Shown: positions 50,605 to 62,814 of the stretch, piece by piece
Position numbering within the stretch: position 1 is the first letter of the stretch
Layout of the letters: each line of letters opens with the position of its first letter
NCBI RefSeq assembly: GCF_040412425.1
Contig: NC_089789.1
Span: forward strand, 34,984,606-35,048,605
Source: Macrobrachium rosenbergii
Taxonomy: Eukaryota; Arthropoda; Malacostraca; Decapoda; Palaemonidae
Direction of reading: 5' to 3'
DNA: 64,000 nt
The notes under the pieces: generated by a model
The model's database searches: none
What the model was told of the DNA's origin: nothing
What the model saw: the letters and a program-made list of their open reading frames with translations, nothing else
Position numbers and translations under genes: made by a program

Positions 50605-50750
50605 ATATTGAATATAAAATTCAGGCCAAAGCCAAGGCTGGGACCTATAGGTCATTCAGCTCTGAAAGGGAAATTGAGAGCGAAAATATTTTAAAGGTGT
50701 AACAGGAGGAAAACTTCGCGGTTGCACTAAAAAACAACTGTTAGAAGTAG
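50605..50750 (-). mobile_element. Truncated copy of the 313-bp interspersed element
   Basis: Its reverse complement matches the last 140 bp of the complete element at 62490-62802, sharing gttttcctcctg.tacacct, ctctcaatttcc and cctcataggtccca-like and ctttggcctaaa-like steps. The copy lacks the 5' part, as expected of an element spread by reverse transcription. It lies in the last intron of the minus-strand gene model. Confidence 0.7.
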
Positions 50751-51052
50751 CAACCTGTTAAGAATGGCCAAAATGTATTTTAGAGTGGCTTAAACTAGCA
50801 AAGCGATGATTAACGGCAAGACCTATCTCCATTTGAGGTAGTTCTAGAGTACTATGAAATATCCCTCTCATTCATGAACTCTGTAGAGCAGAAATATGGA
50901 ACAGTCAAAAGAGGAGGATGTCCGGATGAACACTGCTCATATTTAAAATGGTGTAATCCATGTTGTGAACAATTTGGGGCCAGTAATTAAAGGTAAATGC
51001 TTAAGTCATTTTATAATCTTCCTGGAGATGAACCACATGTTTCCAAACTTAC

Positions 51053-51328
51053 CTAGCGGTATGTGTGCTTAATTGCAGTGATGACAAACCGTAGCAGTTT
51101 GCCACTGCATGAGCTTGCGTTGGAATTACAATTCTTATAGATGAGCAAGGAAAAGTGTCCATGAATCTCTACGTGGTTCCTCAGAAACCAGATGACTAGC
51201 GTTAAGAGAGGAGCATCCATTCTCAGGGTTAGAAGAACAAATACACAGCAACAATAGGCTTGTGGTATAGAAGAGGGCACACGAAAAATACGCGAGTTGT
51301 TGTTGTTATAAGCAAAACCCTGCAAATT
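51053..51328 (-). other. Possible alternative exon with a hydrophobic open frame
   Basis: A 156-codon minus frame (51053-51523, non-ATG at its far end) is the longest here not explained by simple repeats. A good acceptor (tcatttctggcaatttgcag) at 51329 and an excellent donor (cgctag|gtaagttt) at 51052 frame a 276-nt exon inside it; its open frame (starting GFAYNNNNSRIFRVPSSIPQ) ends in a TAG exactly at the donor. The sequence is hydrophobic and Cys-rich and matches nothing I know. It could be a poison or alternative exon or chance. Confidence 0.2.
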
Positions 51329-54300
51329 GCCAGAAATGACAATTTTGACTGCGTCAGCTGACAAGCCGTGGACAACCGAGAAACACTTGTGTGGGCAAAA
51401 TACTGTCCTACTCGACCAGAAACATACAAGGGAAAACCAGATATCCAAGTCCTTGAAGAATAAATGTAAATTGAGGTTTGGTAGTAGTGATACTGAAACT
51501 GCATGAAATGTAGAGAACACCAAGAATAAAATAAAATTATTAATGCTTTATTAAACCATAATGAAAAAAGATACCACTTTTTTCACGGATAAGGGAGGAA
51601 ATATGAAACAAAATAAATTTTCAGACAAGGGGTTAGAGATGGAAATTTCTTTATTCACGTAGACCAAACAAACTGAAAAGGAAGGAGGGAGGCCACCTGA
51701 TAAAGTAGCCTCTTAGGGTATATATTAAAAAAAAAGATTACTTGGATTTTTAAAATACTTGTATTTTCAAAATTTTATACTTCCTGCTGATACAGGGGGG
51801 GCTAAAACGCGCTAAAGGTGTTAAAAATATATGGTGTTCGAATCCTTCAAGGTTTTCTTAATAAGGAAGGGCAAGCTGAAGTTTAAATGCATCCCTGACC
51901 CAGTTAAAGCAAAAAGTTACGGAAAATGCAAGTGAATATCCATATTTCCATAGAAAACGTGAAATTTAATAACTTCTTGGGCTTATCAAAGGTGAAAAAC
52001 AGTCGATTACCTCTAGCACATGTACGAAGATACGCTGTCTTCTAAACCACCATAAAAATCAACAGCAAAGAAAATATAAAGTGAAAATATTCAGACACAC
52101 ATCTTACAAGAGAAATCCAATAAATAAGCAGCTCTTAATTCAACAGCTCACATAAGGAAGCGCCCTTGCGGGCAACGAACGACTGCCTGATTTATAGATT
52201 TTAGGCATACGTGCCAAGCACTGGCAACAAAAGTACTGCTTGGCCATACAACAAGAACAATCAACTTTGATAGGCCTCACAGCAACAGCAGAGTCACAAA
52301 AGAATGAAAGCCTGCATTTTGAGCACTGCAGGGAATGAAAATTGCAGCATAGCGGTCAATTCACTGACAGTGAACACATGCAACATGACCATGGATTGCA
52401 TAGCAATTCACTGCGTTGTATTTTAATTCACACTTGTTTCGAGTTCGGGGATTTATCAGCAGCAACTTAATTTTGAAGGATAAATTTGTGTAAATCTTTA
52501 TACCAAAGATTTTAATCTGTACCTTTCCAAGAGACCCCATTTCTCTGGTATTTTTTCTATGTGCATTACCTAAAATGTAATGGATTTGGAAAAATCCAAT
52601 GAATTTTTAAACTAGGAATTGAATCTGAAGGTGATCAAGATTTACTCAAAATGAGTTACTGCTTGGTTAAGTGGTACACACTATTAAACTCAAAAGTAAT
52701 AACCATAAAAATTCTTTATCACCGCCAATATTGTCTTTCTCTAGTGTCAAAAATTTGTTCAAGTGGGACTGTATAATACAAAATAAAATTAGGACAGTTT
52801 CCTACCACTTGATACCCTGTACTTCCATCATGTGAAACAGATGCCTTCTGTAAAGTATATTACATTGACATTTTCATCCGAATTTTTGGTTGCATCAACT
52901 TACTAGAAACCACAATTTCCCTGGAAATTTAAGTTATTTCCTGGCCAGCCAAAATAACTCAAGTTACAAGAAACTCTGCTCTTAACCTTAAAACCACTTA
53001 ACGGAAATTTTTGCTGACCAAATGCTGTATCGTCAGTTTAAAGGTGTAGCACTTTGTAACAATTTTCATTTAGTCCTGTCGTTGGTAGTGCTCTGTATTA
53101 GTGCTCATGGTGGTACGACGACAAAGTTTATTGAGTACTATGTTTAAGGGTACCTGATTATTTAGATTTCTAAGCCCATTATATTTAGTGATTTGCTAAG
53201 ATTGTGGATCTGAGAGCCCTTAAATTTCTCCTCCATCCTTATGCCACCACTTTACTGTAGAAGTTATTTCCTTTTCTGACCTTGGAATTTAAGTTTAAAG
53301 TTTTGAATCAAATTATGGTTTCAACGCGGTTTCACAATTGTTTACTTTAAGTTCAGTAAACTGCCTATTCAAAGGCATAAATTTCTTGGCATCACATATG
53401 CACTTGGGCAGTATACCTATGCATTAAACTTCACAATTACTGGGTTTGCTATCTAGGATGGAAATACTTAACTTCCTGGTATTAGTCAAAACAGCCATCA
53501 AGACTATGAATAACCCCTAAAATTAATATCAATCTAGTTCACAATGTAGGAACTTCAATGCCATTCTAAATTATTACTGAAAAGGACTTTCTAGTCTGAT
53601 CTTGTATATAATTAAGAAACTACATGAAACTGGGGTTATTGTGTTAGGTTTAAGAATACTAGATGTTAGAATTTAAATTCAGTTTACATTTGACAATTAC
53701 TGTACAAGACTACTTTCAAAAATTACATTGAAAATTCATTACACTTGAGCACATAATAGTTCCATGCCATTGTTGCATTAATTTTCAACGTTTTACACAG
53801 AGCCTTACCAATTAAATTGCATTTAAATTGTAATTGAATATTTAGTACAGCACCTAGTTACTGTAAGTACCTCTAATTGTAATTTTTACTAATTTTTCGT
53901 AACTAAGTTAAACTATGTTAGAAAGGTTAAGAAATACACTGTAGTCAAGTTTCTAAGTTATTTATTAGTTCAGTTTAACATTTTACAAGTGATATCTAAG
54001 CCCCATTACACTTCCTCTAATAACTATTAAAGTGTGTAGTTTGGAAAGACTTCACCTGTATAACTCCTCCTTGCATATGTCCTTCCATATGTTTTGTAAA
54101 ACTGTAAATTTTAGATGAAGTCTCCAACATTCAAGCTTTTAGTCTAATTCCTTATCAGACTGAAGCCAGGATAAAACTCCAAGATTGCAGATGAATCCAC
54201 AAGTTGTCAAAATTCCATTTCAGTTGATGTCATTCCTGGAAATTCAGTATTATTAGATATAGGTTGCTTTGGAAATAGGGCATTTGTTCTATACACAGAA

Positions 54301-54901
54301 GCAAGTCAAGAAAGCCAAAAACTTTTAAACCCTTTTATATAAGTATTTCTCACAAAATGATCAAAGTTGCAGAACACTATCCTTACACTCACTTAGTTAA
54401 CACAGCTTCATTGTCAAAAATAAGCAACTTGCTGCCTGTAGTTATGTTGACTCTCCACCCTATCTTGCATTTTGTCAGTATATGCATCTCGGCTCCTGCC
54501 AAAGATATTTATTCTGGATAACTTTCAAACATTTAACTCAATTAAAAATTCCATACACAACAAATCCAACAAACTTGAAAATTCGTGATAAAAGAATGGT
54601 TGAAATCCCCTACCATTACTGATCTAAAACCTAAAGAATATATAAATCTAAAGCATTTTTCACTTCAAGGACCTCATTGATGCCAACTAAGTTCTGAATA
54701 TTACTCCTCCATTAGTTGCAAAGTGAAGTTTGCCACAAAAAAAAAGTAACCATTTTTGTTCAAGGTCAAATTCAGAACTATACCTAAGTTACTGACAGAA
54801 TGCACACCGTAAAACTATAGGAAAATGTAGCAACTTCTAAGTTTCCTATAACTATTTCAAATAAGGTAAAATTAAAGTTAAGACCTCACAAGCAAATTTA
54901 C

Positions 54902-54938
54902 CTGCATACAAGAAGTTGTTGGGTGTGGACAAAGATTC
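54902..54938 (-). CDS. Candidate 37-nt internal exon
   Basis: Minus-strand acceptor gctgatattgacaatgcag and donor tatgcag|gtaaat. Reading ESLSTPNNFLYA plus one base, it leaves exactly the phase that the terminal exon at 50301 requires, giving LYA-GGMETT across the join. A second frame (GIFVHTQQLLVC) is also open and would stop after eight codons in the terminal exon. Very short exons are easy to find by chance. Confidence 0.25.
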
Positions 54939-55200
54939 CTGCATTGTCAATATCAGCAATGCAGAGCAGCAGCTCTAGCTATTTTGGGTCATCCTTGTAT
55001 CAATATAGGGTTTGTTAGACCAGGTCAGTGCAATATGACCCTACTTTTTAATGGAACTTAAGAGTGTCTTCAAAGATCAATAAAACTTCCAGGTTCTGTA
55101 CACATTTTCTTTGTCTGCAACCACTGGAACTAATTAGATTAAGACTTTCCTTAAATTCATCAATATAAAAGTTATATGAAAATTCACCAATGGTCCATAC

Positions 55201-55297
55201 CTTGCTTTAGAAGCTTAAACATATCTATTTTATTGGTAAGAATTCCTTCTAATGTCAATTTAATTTTCATGCGAACAAAGCATGATATACAATGGAC
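55201..55297 (-). other. Possible internal exon with an open frame
   Basis: The minus strand reads VHCISCFVRMKIKLTLEGIL and on to ...MFKLLKQ plus one base at a good donor (caag|gtatgg). The acceptor (gtgtagtag) is poor in pyrimidines. The outgoing phase also fits the terminal exon, so it would be an alternative to 54902-54938 rather than its partner. Low confidence. Confidence 0.15.
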
Positions 55298-57352
55298 CTA
55301 CTACACTTGGGTAACTGCTCAGTTCCCTGTTCTAATCACAGTTAACATTCAGTGGTTACAAATGGCATTTCACAAGGTCTGTTGCTGGATGGGTTAGGCA
55401 ATCTTCAGAAAATTGGTTATTTTCAATCCTGAGATAGTTTTACTTTATAGTTTCAAGACCAAAATGTCTTTTGTAGCCTCCTTCAGCGTCATCTACAGTA
55501 CAAAGCTCCATTTTCTGCTCGTTGGAATCCATAGCCCACCAACTGTCCCGTTCACTTTAAAAATATTTAGCCAGTTTGTTCCTAGCCAAGAGATGTTCCT
55601 TTAAGCATGGGAGGAGATCATCTACAATGTTAAACCTGAAACACGAAAAATTAAGACTCAGTAGGATATCTACTATTGTTTTTGGATCAACCCTCATAGT
55701 AAAAATCAGTACCTTTTTACAAAAGCATTGAAAACCTCTAATAGTTGAATACAAATTTCATAATTTATGGAAAGACATTAGGCTAAGTTCATCTGTAAAG
55801 TTATACAAACAATGGCCGATAAAACACTTATACGAAGAAAAATTAAACTAATCAAAATTCACAAGAACATTTTGCAATTTGGGTAGATAAACTCTTACTG
55901 TTATAAGAAAGGACTAAATTATACCAAATAAGCATTGAAATCTAGATACCAGTAGTTCAATTTTTATTGGATTGCCTAGATGCTATACATAGTAAACTAC
56001 TAGTATGTGTCAGGAAAAATCCTACAATGCAACTACGGTATCTTAAAAACGCCTTAAATCTTGCAATTTTGCCAGTGAGTAGTATTAAATTCTTAAGAAA
56101 ATCAATGACTTAACCAGTAAAATGTCAATGACTAGTCAAAAGCCACTTATAGTCATCACCTACCAAATTGGGTTGTGCAAACCATTAAAACCACTAACCA
56201 GATTTAGTTAAGCACTTTTTAATAATACAAACGGAACAAGCAACGCATCCAAGTTCAAGTTTCAACTAAAGGTTAACGGAGTAATTATAGTTTCAATTTC
56301 CATTAATTAATTCTGCACACCATAACTAATATTTACACTAAATGGCAAGATTTACTCTAACTTTGTGGACTTTATGCAAAAGAGATTTAATTTTAAACAG
56401 TACACAGCATACATCCTAGAAACATTTCCAGGGTTGATCTGTCAATACAGATTTGAAAACATCTGAGGCTACTTGCCTTGCATACTTGAAATTTCCTGAC
56501 AATACTAAAAGCTTAAAGAATAAAATCAAGAATAGATTAGATTTGGGACAAATTGGAAAATTCAGCACTGAGGTACATCTTAGGTACCTGCCTAAAATTT
56601 TACTAAAACTTCAAGTTCCTGTAGTTAATTCCTAAGGACTGCCATTAGGTAACCTAAGAGGAGCAAACAGTTCACAAGCAAGGGAATTGGGTAAGATAAA
56701 CTCCTTTATTCCAGGCCTAAGTTAAGGAAAAGTAAGGAACTGTTTCATCACGAAGGAGGCAATAAACCTGCATTTTGAGGAAAATCATGAACATGAAAAA
56801 TTAAAATCTTCTTATTAGCGAAACTATCATCGCCTGTGACACCAACTGCCAAAAAACCGAGTGACACTGGGAGATGTGTCTTACAAAGTAGGGTGATATA
56901 ACCCCCTACTCTTATATCCCCCTAACCAAAATTGATTCACTGAAAGTACCATAACCCAACACTTCCCAACCTAAATCCCGACCTGTTGTAGTTAATAAGA
57001 GAATAAAACAAAAAATTAAATGCTGACAAACATTGTACCAATTTACCCATCAGGCACCAGAGTTTTTTTTAAGCCTTTGAGGAATTTCAAGCAAAATAAT
57101 AAACACACCTATGGTAGTCAACACTAACTTTACATCTGAGGTGTTATGCATTCAAACATGGCTAAAGGCAACAGCCTATAATCACAAACCACCCTCACTC
57201 AACAGTTCTCTTACATCTCAAAAGACCTAAACTTAGAATGGTCAGGTCAGTAACTCAGGAGTAAACCTTAAACTCTAGGATTGCTTATGAGCAACGTTAC
57301 ATTGAAACAAACATTACAAGTATTTTCTGTGTGTATTCATTACTGGAGTTAC

Positions 57353-57414
57353 CTGACCTTTCTTGCCTATGCCAAAGTGGAGATCAAATCTGATGACCAC
57401 ATTTCCTTTTAAAC
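57353..57414 (-). other. Possible internal exon with an open frame
   Basis: The minus strand reads LKGNVVIRFDLHFGIGKKGQ and ends in phase 0 at a good donor (ggtcag|gtaact), which fits entry into the exon at 54902-54938. The acceptor (ttctcagttctgag) is moderate. The peptide alternates hydrophobic and polar residues like a beta strand, but a domain cannot be assigned from 20 residues. Confidence 0.2.
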
Positions 57415-57442
57415 CTCAGAACTGAGAACTTACCAAAATAGA

Positions 57443-57565
<123 letters not shown>

Positions 57566-58175
57566 TTTCAAGGCTTCTGTCAATTTCTAAACTTGTTTCC
57601 AAAGGAAATGTGAGGAGCAAGTGAATAACAGTTAAACAAAAGGCCAATGTATCTCAAAAAAATCATGCATCATAGTCAATGTTCTGGAAGGACTCCATAA
57701 TGCAAAGGAGTTTGCTAGCTGCTTTCAGTGCATGTGCAAGGCATCAGTTACTGCAATTTTTATCACAATTTTGTGCGTACCTTTTTTATAGCTTATACTC
57801 GGTGCTTGCAGAACTTCAGACATTTGGCGCATATAAGCTAAGTAACACTACCCAATAAATGCACACTATCTGGTTAGCTTTGGTTAAGTTCTAAGATATT
57901 TTTTTAATCAGTGTTCACCACTCTCTACATTGAGTTTAACAATGGCTGCTGCTGTACAAAAAGTGAAAATGGCTCTAAGATAGCCTTAATATGGAAGCTC
58001 AAGAGAGCCTACCTGGACGTAACCCTTTCTTCTGAAACGTTTGAACTCCACAAAAACTTGACAATTTTCAACCTTACGGGGATACGTTGTGTGAACCACT
58101 GAGGGAAAATAGGGGATGCCCCTTGCCAATTATGACCCAGGGGTGTACGACAATTCTATTAATCATATAGAGCAC

Positions 58176-58262
58176 TAGGGCGGGGGTGATCCAGTGACGG
58201 CAAACTGGTGGGTTTTCAGGTTCGTCCGGTTCGATAGCGAGCTTTGGCATAACACAAACCTA
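58176..58262 (+). mobile_element. tRNA-derived SINE-like head
   Basis: tgatccagtgacggcaaac has the A-box pattern and ggttcgtccgg follows 32 nt after its start as a B box. The GC-rich segment differs from the AT-rich intron around it. The adjoining left flank (58100-58175, with a ccccttgccaattatgaccc step) may belong to the same repeat. A 58-codon minus frame crossing it is therefore unlikely to be a gene. Confidence 0.35.
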
Positions 58263-59880
58263 ATATCCCAATGAAAGAATTGCAAGCGAAGCAACACCTT
58301 CGAACATCAATGGATATTAAAAATGACGTGTCAAAATACTTTTCCATGACCATTACTGTAATTTCCTCAATTTTGGTAAGTTTTGGTGACCCATTCTGAT
58401 ACTGGATGTGCAGTGTAATAATTTATAAAACCCTTTTACCGACAGGCACAAACAATTAGAACAAGTAAAAATCAAAACCATAATAATTATTTGCTCCAAG
58501 TTAAATAATATCTTACATAGCCTACCCTCAGCCCCCTAAGGTTGCTTGCTGGGAAATCTAACGCAAAACCTTGGAATTATCAAGATAGAGACATTTCTTA
58601 AGAAAATGAATCCAGCAGCATTTTCACTAAATTCCGATTAGTTTTAAAAGAAGGGCAACGTTCCATCAATAGCAAGTTATTCCCGTCGACTAGGCTATCC
58701 CGAGTTGAAACCAAGATTTCTAAGGGTAGCTTTAAGGCTACTTAATTACTAAACCTGATGATGCAAAGGCAAACTTCGAAACAATACCATGGGCACAGTA
58801 GCACCTTCCATGCAGTTTTTCAAGAAAACCAAAATTCGCGCATATCGTAACCAGTTCCTTTGACCAATAAACCTTTTACAACTAAGTTATCGAAATCCCA
58901 TCTGTAATTTACGTAAAACCACCACTAATAAGGAGACCCTAAGAACTTTTATGAAAAGTTAAATTATAAAATCTCGTACCCATTACAACAAATAATAAAG
59001 CACAGATTATCCATACTTACAGATACGCAAAGGAACAAGACCAACATCAAGAACCACATTTGGTTATAAAAATGTAATTTAAGGTATGAAAACTACACAA
59101 TGATGGTCGAATTACTTTTGCCCATTTTCCTTTTGGAGTATGAAGGGTAACATTTCCTAATTTAAAGTATGAATCACTGAATCTATAAGTCTTGCAGACA
59201 CCATGTTAAGCTGCTTATCTTCTGACATTTTCCGAACTATATTACTCTTCCTACTTTTCAGCCTCATATGTCATCAGTTAGATAATATGTGGAGAGTCCA
59301 TCAAAACCCAAAATATCTGAATTACCACAATGAGTTACACCGACCATAAAAATTAACAGTAAGCCAAAATTCGTCAAAGTACGAATTTTAAAAAGGCATT
59401 TAATAGTGAGGAAAGTGCCTCTCAAACTTAGGAGCCGCAATTTAAATGACACCGCCCCCCCACCAAAAAAAAATTTTTTTCATAGTTTCGCTTGAAAGCT
59501 TCCTCTACTGATTGCTAATAATCACACGCTATTAAACAGCTAGCGTTCAGTTATAAACTCGTATGCGTTTTTCCACTTTGATTTTCCCATTACATGAGGA
59601 ATAAAAACTGTAGTCAGCCGCCAAGTAATAAGACTAAATATGCAGTTTCGGAAATATATTACTGCTAATATAATAAAAACCCAAAGCCTGCCACTTGCCC
59701 AAAAGGTCGATGTGCTGTCGCAATATCTATAACAGTAACGGAATATCCTATCACACGCAATTTATACACTCCTTAAGATTTCAATAAAAATCTCCATTTT
59801 TTTACTGCAAGGACACTAAAGCACGAAACCAAGGCTAATACCGGCTTACAGAGATAAGTACAGTTAAATTTAACTCCAAT

Positions 59881-59888
59881 ACACTTAC
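59881..59888 (-). promoter_or_regulatory. Strong 5' splice site of a first exon
   Basis: Minus strand ttttccg|gtaagtgt. It is one of the best donor matches in the window and lies just downstream of a CCAAT-bearing GC-richer stretch, which fits a short untranslated first exon (about 59889-59940, no ATG inside) of the minus-strand gene. Confidence 0.35.
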
Positions 59889-59939
59889 CGGAAAAAAGTT
59901 CAGAATAAATAACACCACCTCTTTTTGGCACTCACTACT

Positions 59940-60110
59940 GCAACCTTTCAAATAACCTTAAACTCCTGTCACGACATCACACTTCAGTTTTGCTTTCTTT
60001 TACTTTGCCGTTTCAGAAGCCGGGCAGCCAATGAGAGCTGACCATGCGGTTGATTTTTCCGTGCGAGTAAAGAGGACTTTGTAACGGACGCTCCCATTGG
60101 TTGAAATGAG
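59940..60110. promoter_or_regulatory. CCAAT-box promoter region, possibly bidirectional
   Basis: A CCAAT on the plus strand (60028-60032) and one on the minus strand (60096-60100), both with NF-Y-like flanks (agccaatgag, aaccaatggg), lie 68 bp apart in a stretch with more CpG than the surroundings (ccgggcagcc, taacggacgc). The minus-strand donor at 59888 supports transcription leftward; I see no plus-strand exon to the right. Confidence 0.35.
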
Positions 60111-60200
60111 ATCAAGGATCTCTCTAGGTAGAGAGGCGACTGCAAGGAACCAGAAGCTAGTGCGGAATTGGTTTCGTTCTTTTTTCAAAAGAATACAAAA

Positions 60201-61689
60201 TTAATTAATCATTTACAAAGGTTATTTGTTTCGTTATTACTTATCCATCCCCGAAAGGAGAGTACGCGAAGCAAGAAATTAGTGTTAACATAAAGGAAAT
60301 TCAGACGCAACATGTTCCCTAGAAATATTATTAATAATTATTTCTCACAAAAGATTTACAGTCGCAAGATTTTGGTTGTATGGCCCATTTGAGACTTTAC
60401 AACCATTTCTCCCGTAAGGAGAATTTTGTGTTCCGATGCACTTCCCCTCTAAGAACAAACTCAATTCATAAAACATCGAAGACTTACGAAAGAATTTCAC
60501 TGATACCCAATAATACTGTCTAAATTTGCCATTTTATTTTCTCATATACAAAAATAAATGACTACATTTTATTTGAAGGTGTATGCGAGACTTTTAAAAA
60601 ATTTGAATGTCTGCTATGAAAAAGTCAGGTTATTAATCCCTTTATCCGCATTTTTTTATATATTTAGCAATACAGTAAATGTATGGACATAAGTAACCAG
60701 ACTTAGACTATGAAACTATACGATTTATGCTCATTATCTTTGTGAATAACGATGGAACACTTTATAGAGGAGACTTGAAATAAAACAGTATGAATGTATA
60801 GGCACATCATTTAACCAGAAATGTTTTCGTGGGAAAATAATCATCCTAAAATGTAAAGCTATAAACGCAATCATTAGCTCCCATGTATTTAGCAAAAGTG
60901 ATTAATTAGCCTTAGGATACATAAAAAATGGAACTAATTCCGACGTTCTTTCGGGAAACTTTTGTGCTTCTGGGCAATAAGGCATAAAGAAAGCTATAAT
61001 TATTATGTTCTCTGGAGAAATAATCGGCCACTGAATAGGAATAGCACAAATGTACCTGGAATTCCTATGGTCTTTGGAGGAATCAATTACCTTTTGAATG
61101 AAGAACGATAGATACCCCGACTTTCATAGAGAATAAAAGGAATTTCAAATACAAGTTAACTGTATTCAGTAAGCCTTGTTTTAGATCTCGAGGTGAAAGG
61201 TTGTTGCAGGTCCGCAAGCAATTCATTGCAAAATGCAGCGGGATTATTTTTGCATGGCTTCCTAAATACCGTCCAGGGTCTTTACTGCCTTGAATGCCCT
61301 TGGTGCTGAAAATAGACTTATTCAGGAAAGAAAATGTTTACTGGGAAGTCTGATATATCGTTCAAACGTAAGACCCACCACAAACCTTTCTTTTTCTGCT
61401 ATTAGTCAACCTGGCCTGCATGACTGACTGATTGAGCGATCTGGAATTCCAGTGTGTGTGGGTGTGTGTTAATAAATGTTGCAATTAAAGCAAAGGCTAA
61501 CAGTCTAAGGTTTGTAAATCTGACGCAATGTTGAGCAACAGGTTGCCAGGACACGATAACGTAATCCCAGGACACGTTGGTCGCAGCTATAAGCTATATT
61601 AAATTGCAACAACATGGCGATTCTTGGAATGTTTTTTTATTATTTGAAGGATTTGAAGATAAAGATCAATAAAAATAAGGAAATAGGCG
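60201..61689. other. Unannotated intergenic DNA
   Basis: No supported gene or repeat. Confidence 0.5.
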
Positions 61690-61845
61690 AAAATTGTCAA
61701 GGAATATATACATATATACTGTATATATGTATATAATATATATATATATATATATATACATATATATATTATATGTATATATATATAATATATATGTATA
61801 TTATGCGTATATATATATGTATATATACATTCATATATATAAACA
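61690..61845. repeat. Degenerate (TA)n-TATG/TATC microsatellite
   Basis: TA-based repeats with ATATACAT and ATATGTAT steps in mirror-like order. Confidence 0.9.
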
Positions 61846-62250
61846 AAATAAAAAAAACACTTAAAAAATAACATTTTCAAAAACTAATGCCTCTTAACAG
61901 TTAGCCACTGACGGGAGGACCACTCAGAATATCTCCACAGAACGAACACCAGTAAATTATGAAAAAGGGAAAATGCTCCCCAAAATGAACTTAAACATGC
62001 ATCTAAATTGCAGTCGGGGGCTCGCAAGTCCTAAAATGCTAAAAGTAAAATTGTAGCAGTCAGGTTAACGGTCGAGATATATATTTTTTCTTTTTAGAGA
62101 GGATTCTAGAATTTTATATTTATTCGTCTGAGTTTGGTTTTACACTCTTCGTTACTGTCACTTAAAACATCGCTCTGACTTGAATCATGAATCCAAATGG
62201 ACGATGCTTTCATGGCCGTGGCACTTTGCGTTCTTTGCATAGATATGTAG

Positions 62251-62251
<1 letters not shown>

Positions 62252-62281
<30 letters not shown>
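62252..62281. repeat. (GA)n microsatellite
   Basis: About 15 GA dinucleotides. Confidence 0.95.
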
Positions 62282-62283
<2 letters not shown>

Positions 62284-62489
62284 ACATATGACAAACCGTC
62301 TGTTGTAGGTTTAACCTTCAACGGGATAAAAGCTCCAAACGACTTTAGAATTACCCAACAATCTTTGTTCCAGACCTAAATTTCGTTCACCATTTCAACC
62401 AGTACAAAAGCCTGATTTGAATATTAAAATCTATTTCAGCCTTTCATTATATGCCGGATCAGATACTATCCCCCCTTTAGACAGTCTGG

Positions 62490-62802
62490 CCCCGTAGGGG
62501 GTTAGTACCGTCAGTGCACCTCGCGGGGTACACTGTAGGCATTACTACAGGTTTTTTGCAACGTCCCTTCGGCCCCTAGCTGCAACCCTTTTCATTCCTT
62601 TTACTATACCTCCATTCATATTATCTTTCTTCTATCTTGCTATCCACCCTCTCCTAACAATTATTTCACAGTGCAACTGCGAGGTTTTCCTCCTGCTACA
62701 CCTTTCAAACCTACCTACTCTCAATTTCCTATCCAGCGCTGAATAACCTCATAGGTCCCAATTGCTTGGTCTTTGGCCTAAACTCTATATCCCATTGCAT
62801 TC
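62490..62802 (+). mobile_element. Complete 313-bp interspersed element with target-site duplication
   Basis: A GC-richer unit from ccccgtagggggttagtacc to ...tatcccattgcattc, flanked by the identical 12-mer tagacagtctgg at 62478-62489 and 62803-62814. Inner landmarks are gtcagtgcacc, gcaacgtcccttcggcccct and cctcataggtccca. It encodes no protein, lacks tRNA A and B boxes and has no inverted ends. The duplication and the truncated second copy at 50605-50750 indicate a retroposed element (a non-tRNA SINE or a LINE 3' end). I recall similar sequence from decapod genomes, from memory only. Confidence 0.8.
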
Positions 62803-62814
62803 TAGACAGTCTGG

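Noticed and set aside
54378..54500. Minus-strand segment with acceptor ctttggcag, donor aa|gtgagtg and two protein-like frames
   Set aside because: Neither phase connects convincingly to the terminal exon, and one frame stops before the donor.
55440..55637. Minus-strand frames FNIVDDLLPCLKEHLLARNK and MDSNEQKMELCTVDDAEGGY next to acceptor cgtgtttcag
   Set aside because: The two frames conflict, each ends in a stop, and incoming phases do not match neighbouring candidates.
58017..58102. Minus-strand 86-nt segment with good splice sites (attttccctcag and gtccag|gtaggc) and two open frames
   Set aside because: It adjoins a tRNA-like, probably repetitive segment, and its phases do not join the other candidate exons except through a poor acceptor.
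58095..58262. Minus frame of 58 codons starting MPKLAIEPDEPENPPVCRHW
   Set aside because: It reads antisense through an A-box/B-box SINE-like head; such repeats commonly give spurious frames.
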